From NCBI RefSeq assembly GCF_000214175.1, contig NC_015564.1, positions 3,968,001-4,032,000 on the forward strand: 64,000 nt of DNA, written 5' to 3'. The position numbers were made by a program, and so were the translations under genes. The DNA is from Hoyosella subflava DQS3-9A1 (GTDB lineage: Bacteria > Actinomycetota > Actinomycetes > Mycobacteriales > Mycobacteriaceae). Positions 1 to 8,738 of the stretch are shown piece after piece (position 1 is the first letter of the stretch; every line of letters starts with the position of its first letter). The notes below the pieces were generated by a model. The model was not told the origin of the DNA. It worked only from the letters and a program-made list of their open reading frames with translations, and searched no databases.

Positions 1-682
1 CGATTGTTTTGATGCGACCGGGTCGCGATGTCATCACGGCGACTCGCTGACCGAGGTACACAGCCTCGTCGATCCCATGCGTGATGAATATGATCGTCTT
101 GCCCGTCTTCTGCCAGATTCTCAGCAACTCGTCCTGGAGTGTTTCGCGTGTCTGGGCGTCAAGCGCCGCGAAAGGTTCGTCCATGAGGAGCACCTCCGGA
201 TCAAACGCCAGGCTGCGTGCGATTGCCACGCGCTGTTTCATGCCGCCCGAGAGTTCATGGGGATAGCGATCGGCGAAGCCCGTGAGACCCACTAATTCAA
301 GAAAGTGGTCCGCTATGCGTGACCGCTCCTGCCTGCCGGTGCCCTTTGCCTCGAGCCCGAACTCGATATTCTCTTTCGCGGTTCGCCATGGAAGCAGTGC
401 GTACTGCTGAAACACAACGCCGCGATCGAGCCCCGGCCCTGTGATTTCCGCGGCGTCGAGAAGGATCCGCCCCGAGGTTGGCGATGTGAGTCCACCAAGC
501 AGATCCAGCAGTGTTGATTTGCCGCAACCGCTCGGACCGACAAGCACCAGAAACTCACCAGTAGCAACATCGAGGCTGACGTCACGTACCGCCGCGAAGT
601 TCTTGTGCTTCCCGCGCAACGCTGTGCGGTCGCGAACGCTGAATTCTTTGCTGACGTTTTGGATGCTCAGTTTCGCTGCCAT
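1..682 (-). CDS. ABC transporter ATP-binding protein, SsuB/TauB/NrtD type (partial)
   Basis: Cytoplasmic ATPase of a sulfonate/taurine/nitrate-type importer; the C-terminus runs off the left edge. Reading the minus strand gives Walker A GPSGCGKST near residue 50, a Q-loop in VVFQQYALLPW, the signature LSGGMKQR, Walker B VLLMDEPFAALD and the switch His in FITHGID. The ATG at 682 shares one base with the TAA stop of the binding-protein gene upstream (TAATG), so the two are translationally coupled. The permease should follow beyond the window. FMN-dependent desulfonation genes at 9.6-14.6 kb favour a sulfonate substrate over nitrate, but this is inference. Confidence 0.9.
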   Translation of the reverse strand, partial: MAAKLSIQNVSKEFSVRDRTALRGKHKNFAAVRDVSLDVATGEFLVLVGPSGCGKSTLLDLLGGLTSPTSGRILLDAAEITGPGLDRGVVFQQYALLPWRTAKENIEFGLEAKGTGRQERSRIADHFLELVGLTGFADRYPHELSGGMKQRVAIARSLAFDPEVLLMDEPFAALDAQTRETLQDELLRIWQKTGKTIIFITHGIDEAVYLGQRVAVMTSRPGRIKTI

Positions 683-1785
683 TAGCGTGCCTCGACCTCT
701 TCACCATTTGGACCACTCGCCGGATCAAGCGTCCCGTTTGCATACGGCACAAACTCGTTAGTAAACACGTCAGATGCGGTCAGCTGGCCTTCAGCCAGTT
801 CCCCGTTACGGACGAGCCAGTCGATCCAGATCTGGATTTCTTTCTCGTCAATCACGCCACCGGAGTTCCCTACACCTGTGCTCTTCCAGTGCTCAATGAA
901 TTCAGTACTTTCATTGCGGCCACGAGATTCGATGATCTCCCGGAACTTCTCGATTACCTCCTCCCGCGGCGTCGTTTGGGCCCACCGGATCGCACGAGAC
1001 ACTCCCTGCACATAGTCGGCTACCGCTTCAGGGTTCTGTTCGATGAAATCGTTGCGGAAGATCTGCGTGCCGTAACTGAAGGAACCGAATAGCGACTCGT
1101 CTGTGAAAAGTGGCCGAATTCCGCCGCGGTCGAGCGCGGTATCCCGGAAAACGCTTCCCAGGGTTCCGGCATCGATCTGTCCCTGTCGCAGCGCCTGTTC
1201 AGTATTCACCGGCGGGACGACGACCAGTTCGACCTGTGCGATCTCGTCCTTCGTCAGACCCTGCTGAGCAAGCCATTCCCGAATGATGAATTCGTGATGC
1301 GCACCAAGCGTGTTCACGCCGATCTTTTTCCCGATGAGATCGCGCGCGGAACGAATCGGGCTGCCTTCGAGCACATAGTAGCCGTGGTAGTTTTCGCTAT
1401 CGGCTCCGTAATAGGCTATCACCGGCGTAATAGGCGCCCCGGTGGCCGCGAGCTTGACAACCGCACCGTTGAACGCGCCACCCACATCAATCTGATTGGT
1501 CGCGACGGACTGGATATCTTGCGGTCCGCTGATGGTGTTGCCAACCCACTCGAGCTCGACATTGTCGAAATATCCGAGGTCTTCTGCTAGCTCATTAAAG
1601 CCGACCTGGCTTGCCCAGCCCTGATAGCGGACAGTGGTTGTCTCATCGCTGCCTGGTGATTCTGAAGCCCCGGAAGCCTCAGGAAAAGCACCGCATCCGG
1701 TTAGAAGAGCTGCTGCGCTCAGTACGGCGCCAATTGCGCCGATACGAAATCGCCCTCTGGAGGCTAGACGAGCTGGGTGAGACAT
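682..1785 (-). CDS. Substrate-binding lipoprotein of sulfonate/nitrate-type ABC importer
   Basis: A 367-residue exported binding protein of the SsuA/TauA/NMT1 type. The N-terminus has basic residues, a hydrophobic stretch and a lipobox LLTGC with the lipidated Cys at residue 31. The body (VRYQGWASQVGFNELAEDLG, then the INTLGAHHE region) fits type II periplasmic folds binding small organic anions. A GAGG-type ribosome site lies 8 bases before ATG 1785. First gene of an operon with the ATPase at 1-682. The exact ligand cannot be read from sequence; alkanesulfonate is favoured because of the sulfur genes nearby. Confidence 0.85.
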   Translation of the reverse strand: MSHPARLASRGRFRIGAIGAVLSAAALLTGCGAFPEASGASESPGSDETTTVRYQGWASQVGFNELAEDLGYFDNVELEWVGNTISGPQDIQSVATNQIDVGGAFNGAVVKLAATGAPITPVIAYYGADSENYHGYYVLEGSPIRSARDLIGKKIGVNTLGAHHEFIIREWLAQQGLTKDEIAQVELVVVPPVNTEQALRQGQIDAGTLGSVFRDTALDRGGIRPLFTDESLFGSFSYGTQIFRNDFIEQNPEAVADYVQGVSRAIRWAQTTPREEVIEKFREIIESRGRNESTEFIEHWKSTGVGNSGGVIDEKEIQIWIDWLVRNGELAEGQLTASDVFTNEFVPYANGTLDPASGPNGEEVEAR

Positions 1786-2040
1786 GTTTCAGACCTCGTT
1801 TAATGAAAGCGTCGGGATTTGGTTCTCTCACTTAATCGGGCAAGCCCGGCACCCGACAAGGATTCAAATCAACGTGCGTGCAACCGGTTCGATACGAATG
1901 CCAGACAGGCCCCGGAACGAGGAGTGGTCACGATCACCTGGTTCCGGTCCCGATCGGGTGCTATCTTGATGGGCATGTCTCGTTCCACGTCACGCCCTGA
2001 GCACGCCTCGATGGCTGCGGCATCGGCCCTGACGTCGGAA

Positions 2041-2073
2041 ATGTGCCGAATGTACTGTCTGCACTGTTGCTGA
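2041..2073 (+). CDS. Candidate cysteine-rich leader peptide (MCRMYCLHCC)
   Basis: A very short frame ending in Cys-Cys-stop: ten codons, four of them Cys. In-frame alternative starts are ATG 1975 (33 codons), ATG 2011, and ATG 2050, which gives MYCLHCC with GGAA nine bases upstream. A hairpin follows directly and the ROK regulator gene starts 107 bases later. Cys-rich leader ORFs that sense Cys-tRNA supply are known upstream of sulfur genes in mycobacteria (Ms5788A-type attenuation in M. smegmatis). No strong ribosome site marks the ATG at 2041, so the start is uncertain; function is inferred from composition and position. Confidence 0.45.
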   Translation: MCRMYCLHCC

Positions 2074-2074
2074 T

Positions 2075-2106
2075 CCCTCGATATCCGATTCGGATGTCAT
2101 TGAGGG
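2075..2106 (+). promoter_or_regulatory. Hairpin directly after the Cys-rich leader ORF
   Basis: CCCTC (2075-2079) pairs with GAGGG (2102-2106), and inside it ATCCG (2083-2087) pairs with CGGAT (2091-2095) around a 3-base loop. It begins one base after the leader stop codon, as expected if ribosome stalling on Cys codons changes folding. No U-run follows, so it is more likely an anti-ribosome-site or pausing structure than an intrinsic terminator. It could instead be a DNA operator: 17 bases (2073-2089) recur on the minus strand at 36892-36908. Confidence 0.4.
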
Positions 2107-2180
2107 CGTGAGGTTCTGAACTGAACCCGCGCCGCTCCCCTTCCTGGATTCGCATTTTCGGCACAAGAGAGTGACTCCCT

Positions 2181-3443
2181 GTGACTGTTACGCCTATTTC
2201 TGCTCGCCACGTCCCATCCGCACCGGTAATCGTGGCGTCGCCCCGGTTCGAGCGGTCGGAAAGCCCCCCTGCCGCGATACTGCGTGTCGCCGTACAAGAG
2301 GGGCCGCTCGCGCGGGAGCGAGCGGCGCAGCTGACCGGTTCCAGCATCGCCACCGTGAATCGCCACGTGTCCGCCCTCCTTTCGGCAGGCCTGCTGCGGG
2401 AACGAGCCGACCTCTCCGCGTCTGGCGCCGTTGGGCGGCCGCGCGTGCCCTTCGAAACGAATCACGAACCGTTCGCCACACTCGGCATCCACATCGGGGC
2501 GGCGGTAACCACATTGGTTGCGAGTGACATACGCGGCAAGCTCCTTGGCGGCATACGGATAGCAACACCGCTCGGCCACCAGCTGACCGCACTCGCATCC
2601 ATTGCGCAGAGCGCAGCATCGTTCACCGCGCGGTTCCGGAGGCAATTCCTCTGGGCCGGAATCGCACTCGGCGGGCGGGTGGATCCACGGTCCGGCACCG
2701 CAACTCATCCCAGGCTCGACTGGCTTGACGCACCCGTCGGCGAGGTAATCGGTGAAGCGCTGGGAGTCCCCGTATCGGTCTCCCCCCACGTTGAAGCGAT
2801 GGCCGCCGCGGAGTTGCTCTTCACACCCACGCAAGATGCGGCCTCCGCGAATGAGCGAAGCAGCTTGTACTTCTATGCACGCGAAACGGTCGGCACCGCG
2901 CTGACCCTTGATGGACGGGTACATACACCGAACAGCGGTCCAGGCTCCATCTCGCACTTCCCTACCGGGTCGAGTGTGGCGTGCCCGTGTGGCCGAAACG
3001 GTTGCCTCGAGGCCACAGTGAGCGATCAGGCCATGATCGACCGAGGGATCGAGCGCGGTGTGCTCTCTCCCGATACGGCGTCAATCACTGAGCTGCACCA
3101 TAAAGCGCGCGCGGGAGATCCGTCAGCAACAGCGATCCTGACAGAACGTGCCGAGGTTCTCGGACAGATCGTCGCGATGCTGCGCGATCTGTTCAACCCG
3201 GATGACGTGATACTCGGCGGCCAGGCCTTCACGCAGTTTCCTGAAGCGATGCCTGCTTTCGCACAGTCTTTCGCCCGCAACACCGCACTCCTGGGCAGAA
3301 ACGTGCTGGTGACTGGATTCGGAAACCGAGTCCAAGAACATGCTGCAGCGGCTGTCGCACTCAGTGTGCTCCATGCTGATCCGCTCGCAGCGCTGCAAAA
3401 AGCACACCTCGCCCAGACTGCCCACACAGTCGGCGCTGTCTAA
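2181..3443 (+). CDS. ROK-family transcriptional regulator
   Basis: A 420-residue regulator with an N-terminal winged helix-turn-helix (about residues 38-75, RERAAQLTGSSIATVNRHVS) and a ROK sugar-kinase-like domain. The structural zinc motif is present as CPCGRNGC (Cys268, Cys270, Cys275). GTG start with AGAGAG about ten bases upstream. It lies divergent from the sulfonate-type importer and behind a Cys-rich leader and hairpin, which suggests sulfur-linked rather than ordinary sugar-linked control; this is inference. Its stop overlaps that of the convergent TSUP gene by four bases. Confidence 0.85.
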   Translation: MTVTPISARHVPSAPVIVASPRFERSESPPAAILRVAVQEGPLARERAAQLTGSSIATVNRHVSALLSAGLLRERADLSASGAVGRPRVPFETNHEPFATLGIHIGAAVTTLVASDIRGKLLGGIRIATPLGHQLTALASIAQSAASFTARFRRQFLWAGIALGGRVDPRSGTATHPRLDWLDAPVGEVIGEALGVPVSVSPHVEAMAAAELLFTPTQDAASANERSSLYFYARETVGTALTLDGRVHTPNSGPGSISHFPTGSSVACPCGRNGCLEATVSDQAMIDRGIERGVLSPDTASITELHHKARAGDPSATAILTERAEVLGQIVAMLRDLFNPDDVILGGQAFTQFPEAMPAFAQSFARNTALLGRNVLVTGFGNRVQEHAAAAVALSVLHADPLAALQKAHLAQTAHTVGAV

Positions 3444-4192
3444 CCGGCCAAGGCGAGCGTTCCCCTAACGATCGCCACCACGGCACCCGCTCCCGCTAGC
3501 GACAGTGCGAGCGCGCGCGCCATGCCCGGCGAGACGCGGCGGGCGACAAGTCCACCACCGAAGGTCGCAACCACAACCGTCGCAGCCACCGCTAGGAGCA
3601 TCCACCATGGTGGCAGCCCTTCCTGCCCTGTCGCTCCGAACGCAACTTTGACCAGAAAAGACACGAGCCCCATCGTCATGAACACTGGGTTCATGGTGGC
3701 GGCGAAGGCGCGCTGGTCCCAGCGGGACACGAGGGCATACACGACCATCGCGGGTGCCGCGATACCCGCCGTTGTGTTGAAGAATCCCCCGGCTGTCCCA
3801 GCGAGCCCGGTGGCGGCCGGACCCTCCAGGTGTGGCAAGGTCCGCACAAGGTACGTGATCGCCAGGGTCAGCAACACGAGCCCCCCGATACTGATCTGCA
3901 GCCAGGAGGCGGGCACAGCACGCACCACCAGAGCGCCGGGGACTGCCCCGATCACGGCCGCTGGGGCAAGCACCGCGTAGCGCCGCCAATCCACGTACTT
4001 CCAGACGTACAGCGTGATCAGCGCGCCGGACATCGACGTAATGATGTTCGTGGCCAAGATCCCCTGCACCGGGCCCAGCAGAACCGCCAGCGTCGGTGCC
4101 ACAACCAGCCCGACACCTGTTCCAGAAACACGCTGCAGCACAGTCCCTATCGCCACCGCGGCGAGAACCGCGGCGAGCATCTGCGCTGTCAC
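3440..4192 (-). CDS. TauE/SafE (TSUP) family membrane permease
   Basis: A 250-residue membrane protein with about eight hydrophobic segments, Gly-rich helices and two internally similar halves (TGVGLVVAPTLAVLLGP near the N-terminus; GFFNTTAGIAAPAMVVY in the middle) as in the TSUP family, which moves sulfite, sulfoacetate and related anions. ATG 4192 overlaps the stop of the HxlR gene (ATGA), so the pair is cotranscribed. Between sulfonate-uptake genes and a sulfite-producing cluster, export of excess sulfite or uptake of a sulfur anion is plausible; other substrates are possible in this family. Confidence 0.8.
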   Translation of the reverse strand: MTAQMLAAVLAAVAIGTVLQRVSGTGVGLVVAPTLAVLLGPVQGILATNIITSMSGALITLYVWKYVDWRRYAVLAPAAVIGAVPGALVVRAVPASWLQISIGGLVLLTLAITYLVRTLPHLEGPAATGLAGTAGGFFNTTAGIAAPAMVVYALVSRWDQRAFAATMNPVFMTMGLVSFLVKVAFGATGQEGLPPWWMLLAVAATVVVATFGGGLVARRVSPGMARALALSLAGAGAVVAIVRGTLALAG

Positions 4193-4596
4193 GCCGAAGA
4201 GGCTTCAGCGAGCAGATCTCCGCGCCGCTTCTCTCCCCAATCCTCAAGAGACTTCAGCGCGACTTTCAGTTCTTCACCGAGCGCGGTGAGCGAATACTCA
4301 ACGCGCGGGGGGATCTCCGGAAAGAACTCACGGTGCACAACGCCGTCGGCCTCCATCTGGCGCAGCTGCTCCGTCAGCACCTTCTCGCTGACACCGCCGA
4401 GCATCCGCCGAATCTGTCCGAAGCGTTGCGGGCCGTCACCGAGCACCCACATGATGTGCAACTTCCATTTTCCGCCCACCACCTCGATGGCAACGCTCAT
4501 ACCGCACATGTGAGCAAGGTCCTGTGACTCCACCAGCGTTCGCCTCCCAAACTGTCCCGGCGATCCTCCAGGAAGAATACTCGCGTGCTCTGACAC
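4189..4596 (-). CDS. HxlR-family transcriptional regulator
   Basis: A 135-residue winged-helix protein. It shows the family pattern CGMSVAIEVVGGKWKLHIMW, with Cys31 just before the first helix (often redox- or thiol-sensing in this family) and the GGKWK motif at 41-45, then the recognition region SEKVLTEQLRQMEADGVV and the wing around PRVEYSLTALGEEL. GTG start with GAGG eight bases upstream. Coupled to the TSUP permease by a 4-base overlap, so it probably controls that permease; the signal is unknown. Confidence 0.85.
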   Translation of the reverse strand: MSEHASILPGGSPGQFGRRTLVESQDLAHMCGMSVAIEVVGGKWKLHIMWVLGDGPQRFGQIRRMLGGVSEKVLTEQLRQMEADGVVHREFFPEIPPRVEYSLTALGEELKVALKSLEDWGEKRRGDLLAEASSA

Positions 4597-4611
4597 GTGC
4601 GCGCCTCACAA

Positions 4612-5211
4612 CTAGCGAACAGCGACCACCGTGCTGATGATCGCAAGCCATACCAGCGCAGCGATGAGGGCCGCACGTTGCCAGACGCCGGTTCGGTCAT
4701 CGTCCTTCTCCCAGGCACTTCCAAAACGGCTGACCAGGACCGTTGCCGCCACCGCGGTGACTGCGGAGTACCCGCGCACCTCCCAGCCAAAGGCGCTGCT
4801 GAACGCCGCAATCGCCGGCATCACAGGCATACACATGAACGCGACCGCACCAGCGCGGTCATGCCAACGGTGACGGCGCGACAAGGTTGCCGGTGTCGTG
4901 TCTGGAGTACCGGGGGGATACGCGCGCATTGCGTCCATCGGGAACACGCCCGACGCGACCAGTGCGAGACCGAAAACACTGATCACCGCGCCGAGTGGCC
5001 ACGTGACACCGGCGACCGCGACTCCGCCGGCCGCAATCGCCACACCACAGACAAGGAAATTCGAAGTCTGGATCCATCCGCGATAACCGAGCGCCAATGC
5101 GCTCACTGCGTGGCGGACCGGGTTGTATCCCGGCCGCGTCCACCCGTCACACATGAAAACCACGATGAAAGTGATTGCGGCGACTGCCGAAATCACCGCG
5201 GCTAATCCCAT
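4612..5211 (-). CDS. DUF998-type membrane protein
   Basis: About 199 residues with six predicted membrane segments and the motif RPGYNPVRHAVSALALGYRG between the first two helices, typical of DUF998 proteins. I place the start at ATG 5211, just after the ABC permease stop; an earlier in-frame start at 5256 would overlap that gene by 38 bases. It follows the exporter genes in the same direction and may be part of that operon. Function unknown for the family. Confidence 0.75.
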   Translation of the reverse strand: MGLAAVISAVAAITFIVVFMCDGWTRPGYNPVRHAVSALALGYRGWIQTSNFLVCGVAIAAGGVAVAGVTWPLGAVISVFGLALVASGVFPMDAMRAYPPGTPDTTPATLSRRHRWHDRAGAVAFMCMPVMPAIAAFSSAFGWEVRGYSAVTAVAATVLVSRFGSAWEKDDDRTGVWQRAALIAALVWLAIISTVVAVR

Positions 5212-5218
5212 CGGACGC

Positions 5219-5989
5219 CTAATCCCATCGGAACAGCGCCGCCGCCACGATTCCACCGACCAGCACCGCCGCGCCCAGGCTCACTAGGTGGGCGGGATCA
5301 ATGCCGCTGCCGGCCCACGCTGCACCCAGCGCCTGCATCGTCGCACCGAACGGCAAATGCTCTCCGACTCTCGCCAGTCCCTCGGGCAGCGACCCAGGAC
5401 CGCCGAACAAGCCGCCGAGCGCTCCGATGGCGAAGAAGGTAATCAGACCTATCGCCACCGCCGAATTCGGGGTAGGCGCCACCGCTGCAACAATCATGCC
5501 CACGCCGTACATCGCGGCCAAACCCAGCAGGGCGACGCCGAGGGCTGCCAACGGTGCAGCCGGGAACTGCGCACCGAACACCAGCACCGCGACCGCGAGG
5601 GCAGCGCTGATGCCAATTACCGCCTGGATCAGGCTCACCACCGCCTGCGCCACCAGAACCATTGCGGGTGACGCGGGCGTCACAGACAGACGTCGCAGGA
5701 TCCCTGTGCGCCGGTAGTAGGCGAGGAAGCTTGGCATGTTGATGATGCCAATCGCCGCGATGACCATTCCGAACACCAATGGCAGCACATACACTTCCAG
5801 ACCCGTCAGTCCGGTATCACCGGCGGCCTCGGAGCCAGCTGCCGACGCGCTCATGACGAGAATCAGCAAGGGCAAACCAATGGGCACTACTAGCCCGGCA
5901 GTATCGCGAATCACCATCTTTGCCTCGCACTTGGCGAGTGTGGCCCAGGCTCGCGGCCCCGGACGGTGGGCCTCGATCGTTGTGGTCAT
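5219..5989 (-). CDS. ABC-2 type exporter permease
   Basis: A 256-residue protein with a soluble N-terminal stretch then about six membrane helices (LVVPIGLPLLILVM, VYVLPLVFGMVIAAIGI, and so on) and the linker YYRRTGILRRLSVTP, which is typical of ABC-2 permeases in drug, lipid or daunorubicin-like exporters. ATG 5989 overlaps the ATPase stop (ATGA). Partner of the ATPase at 5986-6735. The divergent two-component genes suggest induction by envelope or drug stress. Confidence 0.88.
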   Translation of the reverse strand: MTTTIEAHRPGPRAWATLAKCEAKMVIRDTAGLVVPIGLPLLILVMSASAAGSEAAGDTGLTGLEVYVLPLVFGMVIAAIGIINMPSFLAYYRRTGILRRLSVTPASPAMVLVAQAVVSLIQAVIGISAALAVAVLVFGAQFPAAPLAALGVALLGLAAMYGVGMIVAAVAPTPNSAVAIGLITFFAIGALGGLFGGPGSLPEGLARVGEHLPFGATMQALGAAWAGSGIDPAHLVSLGAAVLVGGIVAAALFRWD

Positions 5990-6735
5990 CGATCCGCCTC
6001 CATTTCGTCGTGGACCTCGTGTCCTGTCAGCCGAACAAAAGCTTCTTCGAGGTCGGCCGCCCCCGCTTCCCCGGTGACTTGAGCCGGTGCTCCCTGCGCG
6101 ATAACCCGGCCTGTGTCTAACAGCGCGATCGTGTCGCACAAGCGGCTCACCTCGTCCATGGCATGGCTAACGAGGACCACCGTGACGCCCTCGTCACGCA
6201 GTCTCTCGATCGCCGCCCACATCCGGCGGCGGGCGCGTGGATCAAGCCCGGTGGTGAGTTCATCGAGGATCACCACACGTGGTCGTCCGATGAGAGCCAG
6301 CGCAACTGACAGGCGCTGTTGCTGACCACCCGAGAGTTTCTCGAACTGTGTGCCGCGGTGCTCCGACAACTCGACGAGATCCAGTGTCTCGTCCGCGCCG
6401 CGCGGATTGGGATAGAAGCTGCGGTACAACTCGACGAGTTCCGCAGCCGTGAGCGCGTGATGAAGGTACGCGTTCTGCAATTGCACACCGAGGACCTGGC
6501 GTAGTTTCGCCCGGTCACGACGCGGATCGAGACCGAGGACCCGCACTGTGCCGCGATCGGGTTTGCGCAGACCAGCGATCGTCTCGACAGTAGTTGTTTT
6601 CCCGGCGCCGTTAGCGCCGAGGATGCCGATGACCTGCCCCTGTTCGACACTTAGTGATACATCGTCGACAGCGACCTTGGAACGGTAACGCTTGTGAAGC
6701 TGCTCGACTTCGATAGCGAGTACTGACGAATTCAT
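5986..6735 (-). CDS. ABC exporter ATP-binding protein
   Basis: A 249-residue ATPase with Walker A GANGAGKTTT, signature LSGGQQQR, Walker B VVILDELTTGLD (DEL where most have DEP) and the H-loop LVSHAMDEV. I choose ATG 6735 because it lies eight residues ahead of the first strand; a longer form from 6786 adds 17 unlikely residues. First gene of the exporter operon, divergent from the histidine kinase by about 110 bases. Substrate unknown; family members export drugs or lipids. Confidence 0.9.
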   Translation of the reverse strand: MNSSVLAIEVEQLHKRYRSKVAVDDVSLSVEQGQVIGILGANGAGKTTTVETIAGLRKPDRGTVRVLGLDPRRDRAKLRQVLGVQLQNAYLHHALTAAELVELYRSFYPNPRGADETLDLVELSEHRGTQFEKLSGGQQQRLSVALALIGRPRVVILDELTTGLDPRARRRMWAAIERLRDEGVTVVLVSHAMDEVSRLCDTIALLDTGRVIAQGAPAQVTGEAGAADLEEAFVRLTGHEVHDEMEADR

Positions 6736-6846
6736 GTGAACGACGGTAGGTTCGCGGTGCCGGCGCGCGCTTGTGCCGACAGTCATTATTCGTACCCATG
6801 ACTATCGGCACCTCCCCGGCACTCGCCTGGCCTCTAGGCTGAGTTA

Positions 6847-7962
6847 ATGCGCCGTGTGGATCCTGAGACGTGGGCTGGCATCGTATTGCTTGCCGTCGTC
6901 GTCGGCCTTGGCGCTCCCGCACTGATCGGACTGGTCGACACCGCTATCCCGCGACTCTGGTGGGTCGTGGCGTTCGCAGCAATGCTCGGAGCCGCCCTCG
7001 CTGCGTTCGCGTTCGAACACCGCACGGGCCCTCGGCATCTCGCTCTCGGAACCGCGGTCGCTGCATCGTGGATCGTCGTCGCTGGTGCACCTAGCCTGGG
7101 CTTCTTGCCAATCCTGCTGATCGCCATGGCCGCACTCAGTGTGTACACGACGCGACTTGCGGGCACGGCGTTCATCGTGATGCTGAACACGCTGGTGATT
7201 GGGGCAATCGCAGTCCGCTACAGCGACTCACTGCAGGAAGCTGCCATCGTTACTGGCCTCTACCTGGCACTGCAAGCCATGTCAGTGCTGTCGTCGCTCG
7301 CCATCACCCGTGAGCAGCAGTTACGGCGCCAGTTGACGGAAGCGCACGTCGAGCTGAGGGCTGCAACCGCACTGCTGGCTGAGTCCGCGCGAACCTCAGA
7401 ACGGTTACGCATCTCCAGGGATCTGCATGACACCATCGGCCATCAGCTCACCGTCCTCAGCCTGGAACTCGAAGCGGCGCGGCACCGTGAGGGCAGTCGC
7501 GCGCGCGAACACGTCGAGCGAGCACAGTCCGTCGCACGCGATCTCCTCCGCGACGTCCGCAGCACCGTAGGCGAGCTGCGAAACGGCTCCGCCGATCTCG
7601 CAGCGACCCTCAGCGAGATCGTGAAAGACCTGCCCGGATTGAATATTTCTGTGGAGGTCGAACCCGCCGTCGAGGTGGGAGAAGACGAGAGCACAGCACT
7701 GATTCTGGCGGTGCAGGAGATCATCACCAACACGATCCGGCACGCGAGCGCACGCGAGCTGTGGATCGAGATCGCCCGCGACCCCACCGGTGCAACCGTT
7801 CTGACCGCTGCCGATGACGGCCGCGGCGCAGACAGCCTGGTGCTGGGCAATGGTTTGCGCGGAATGAAGGAAAGGTTCGAAGAGATTGGCGGCAACGTGC
7901 GCATCGGCGGACTCGGCGCGGGGCGCGGCCTCACCATCACGGCCCGGGTTCCCGCCTCATGA
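6847..7962 (+). CDS. Sensor histidine kinase (NarX/LiaS/DesK-like)
   Basis: A 371-residue membrane kinase with about five or six N-terminal hydrophobic segments and very short external loops, suggesting sensing within the membrane. Then comes a HisKA_3 dimerisation helix with phospho-acceptor His194 in RISRDLHDTIGHQ and an HATPase domain with VQEIITNTIRHASA (N-box) and DDGRGAD and GNGLRGMKER (G-boxes). Its stop overlaps the response regulator start (ATGA). Likely signals to control the divergent ABC-2 exporter, as in Lia/DesKR-type modules. Confidence 0.92.
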   Translation: MRRVDPETWAGIVLLAVVVGLGAPALIGLVDTAIPRLWWVVAFAAMLGAALAAFAFEHRTGPRHLALGTAVAASWIVVAGAPSLGFLPILLIAMAALSVYTTRLAGTAFIVMLNTLVIGAIAVRYSDSLQEAAIVTGLYLALQAMSVLSSLAITREQQLRRQLTEAHVELRAATALLAESARTSERLRISRDLHDTIGHQLTVLSLELEAARHREGSRAREHVERAQSVARDLLRDVRSTVGELRNGSADLAATLSEIVKDLPGLNISVEVEPAVEVGEDESTALILAVQEIITNTIRHASARELWIEIARDPTGATVLTAADDGRGADSLVLGNGLRGMKERFEEIGGNVRIGGLGAGRGLTITARVPAS

Positions 7963-8609
7963 CTAACCCGCTGTCGGTCGTAATCGTCGACGACCAGAAC
8001 CTGGTGCGCCACGGCATTCGCAGCCTTCTGGAACTCGCCGATATCAGGGTGATTGGCGAGGCGAGCGATGGTGCCGCCGCGATTGATGTGATTGCGGCAA
8101 CTAACCCAGACGTCGTCTTGCTCGACCTGCGAATGCCCAGGTATGACGGCCTCTGGACGCTCGAAAACCTGCGACTGCGCGAACTTGAGGTGCCGGTGCT
8201 GGTGCTCACCACCTTCAATGACGACACTCTTGTGCTCGAAGCTCTGCGCCACGGCGCACAGGGTTACCTCCTTAAAGACGTCACACTGGAGCAACTCAAA
8301 ACCGCGGTTCACACGCTCGCAGCCGGTGGCACGCTCATCGCACCCTCCATCACTGACAGACTGCTGCGCGCAATTCGGTCCGGTCCCGCTCCTACCGGCG
8401 ACACCTTCCCTCCTGCGGACCTGACCGCGCGGGAGGTAGAAGTCCTGCGGCTCGTCGCAGAGGGTTTGAACAACCGCGAGATCGCAGGGGCGTTGCACCT
8501 TGCCGAAGGCACGGTAAAAAACCACGTTTCGACAATCCTGGTCAAGCTCGGGGCCCGCGACCGCACCAACGCCGTACTCCGCGCCCTGCACGAGGGATTA
8601 CTGCGCTGA
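7959..8609 (+). CDS. NarL/FixJ-type response regulator
   Basis: A 216-residue regulator. The receiver domain has the acidic DD pair at 11-12, phospho-acceptor Asp56 in DVVLLDLRMP and the conserved Lys in YLLKD. The C-terminal LuxR-type helix-turn-helix includes LTAREVEVLRLVAEGLNNRE and the recognition helix LAEGTVKNHVS. Cognate partner of the kinase just upstream, to which it is translationally coupled. Confidence 0.93.
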   Translation: MTNPLSVVIVDDQNLVRHGIRSLLELADIRVIGEASDGAAAIDVIAATNPDVVLLDLRMPRYDGLWTLENLRLRELEVPVLVLTTFNDDTLVLEALRHGAQGYLLKDVTLEQLKTAVHTLAAGGTLIAPSITDRLLRAIRSGPAPTGDTFPPADLTAREVEVLRLVAEGLNNREIAGALHLAEGTVKNHVSTILVKLGARDRTNAVLRALHEGLLR

Positions 8610-8635
8610 CCGTAATGCGTACCTCAAGGTAAGTC

Positions 8636-8653
8636 CCGCACCACAAAGTGCGG
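8636..8653 (+). terminator. Weak hairpin after the response regulator gene
   Basis: CCGCAC (8636-8641), a six-base loop and GTGCGG (8648-8653), followed by TCTTG. It lies 26 bases after the response regulator stop and may terminate the two-component operon, but there is no real U-run. Confidence 0.35.
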
Positions 8654-8738
8654 TCTTGTGGAGGTTGCGAACTCGATCGACGATGAGAACCAGCGCCGCG
8701 ATCGACTTCCTGAAAGACGACCAACCACAAGGATTCAC

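Noticed and set aside
1869-1931. 20-codon GTG frame on the minus strand upstream of the sulfonate-type binding protein, with AGGTGA before it
   Set aside because: Only one Cys, not at the end, and no clear hairpin after it. A leader role is possible but the support is too weak to list as a gene.
8620-8640. ACCT-CA-AGGT and CCTCAAG-like sequence before the imine-reductase-like gene as a SoxR/MerR operator
   Set aside because: Only one half of a SoxR box is present and no MerR-type gene is near.
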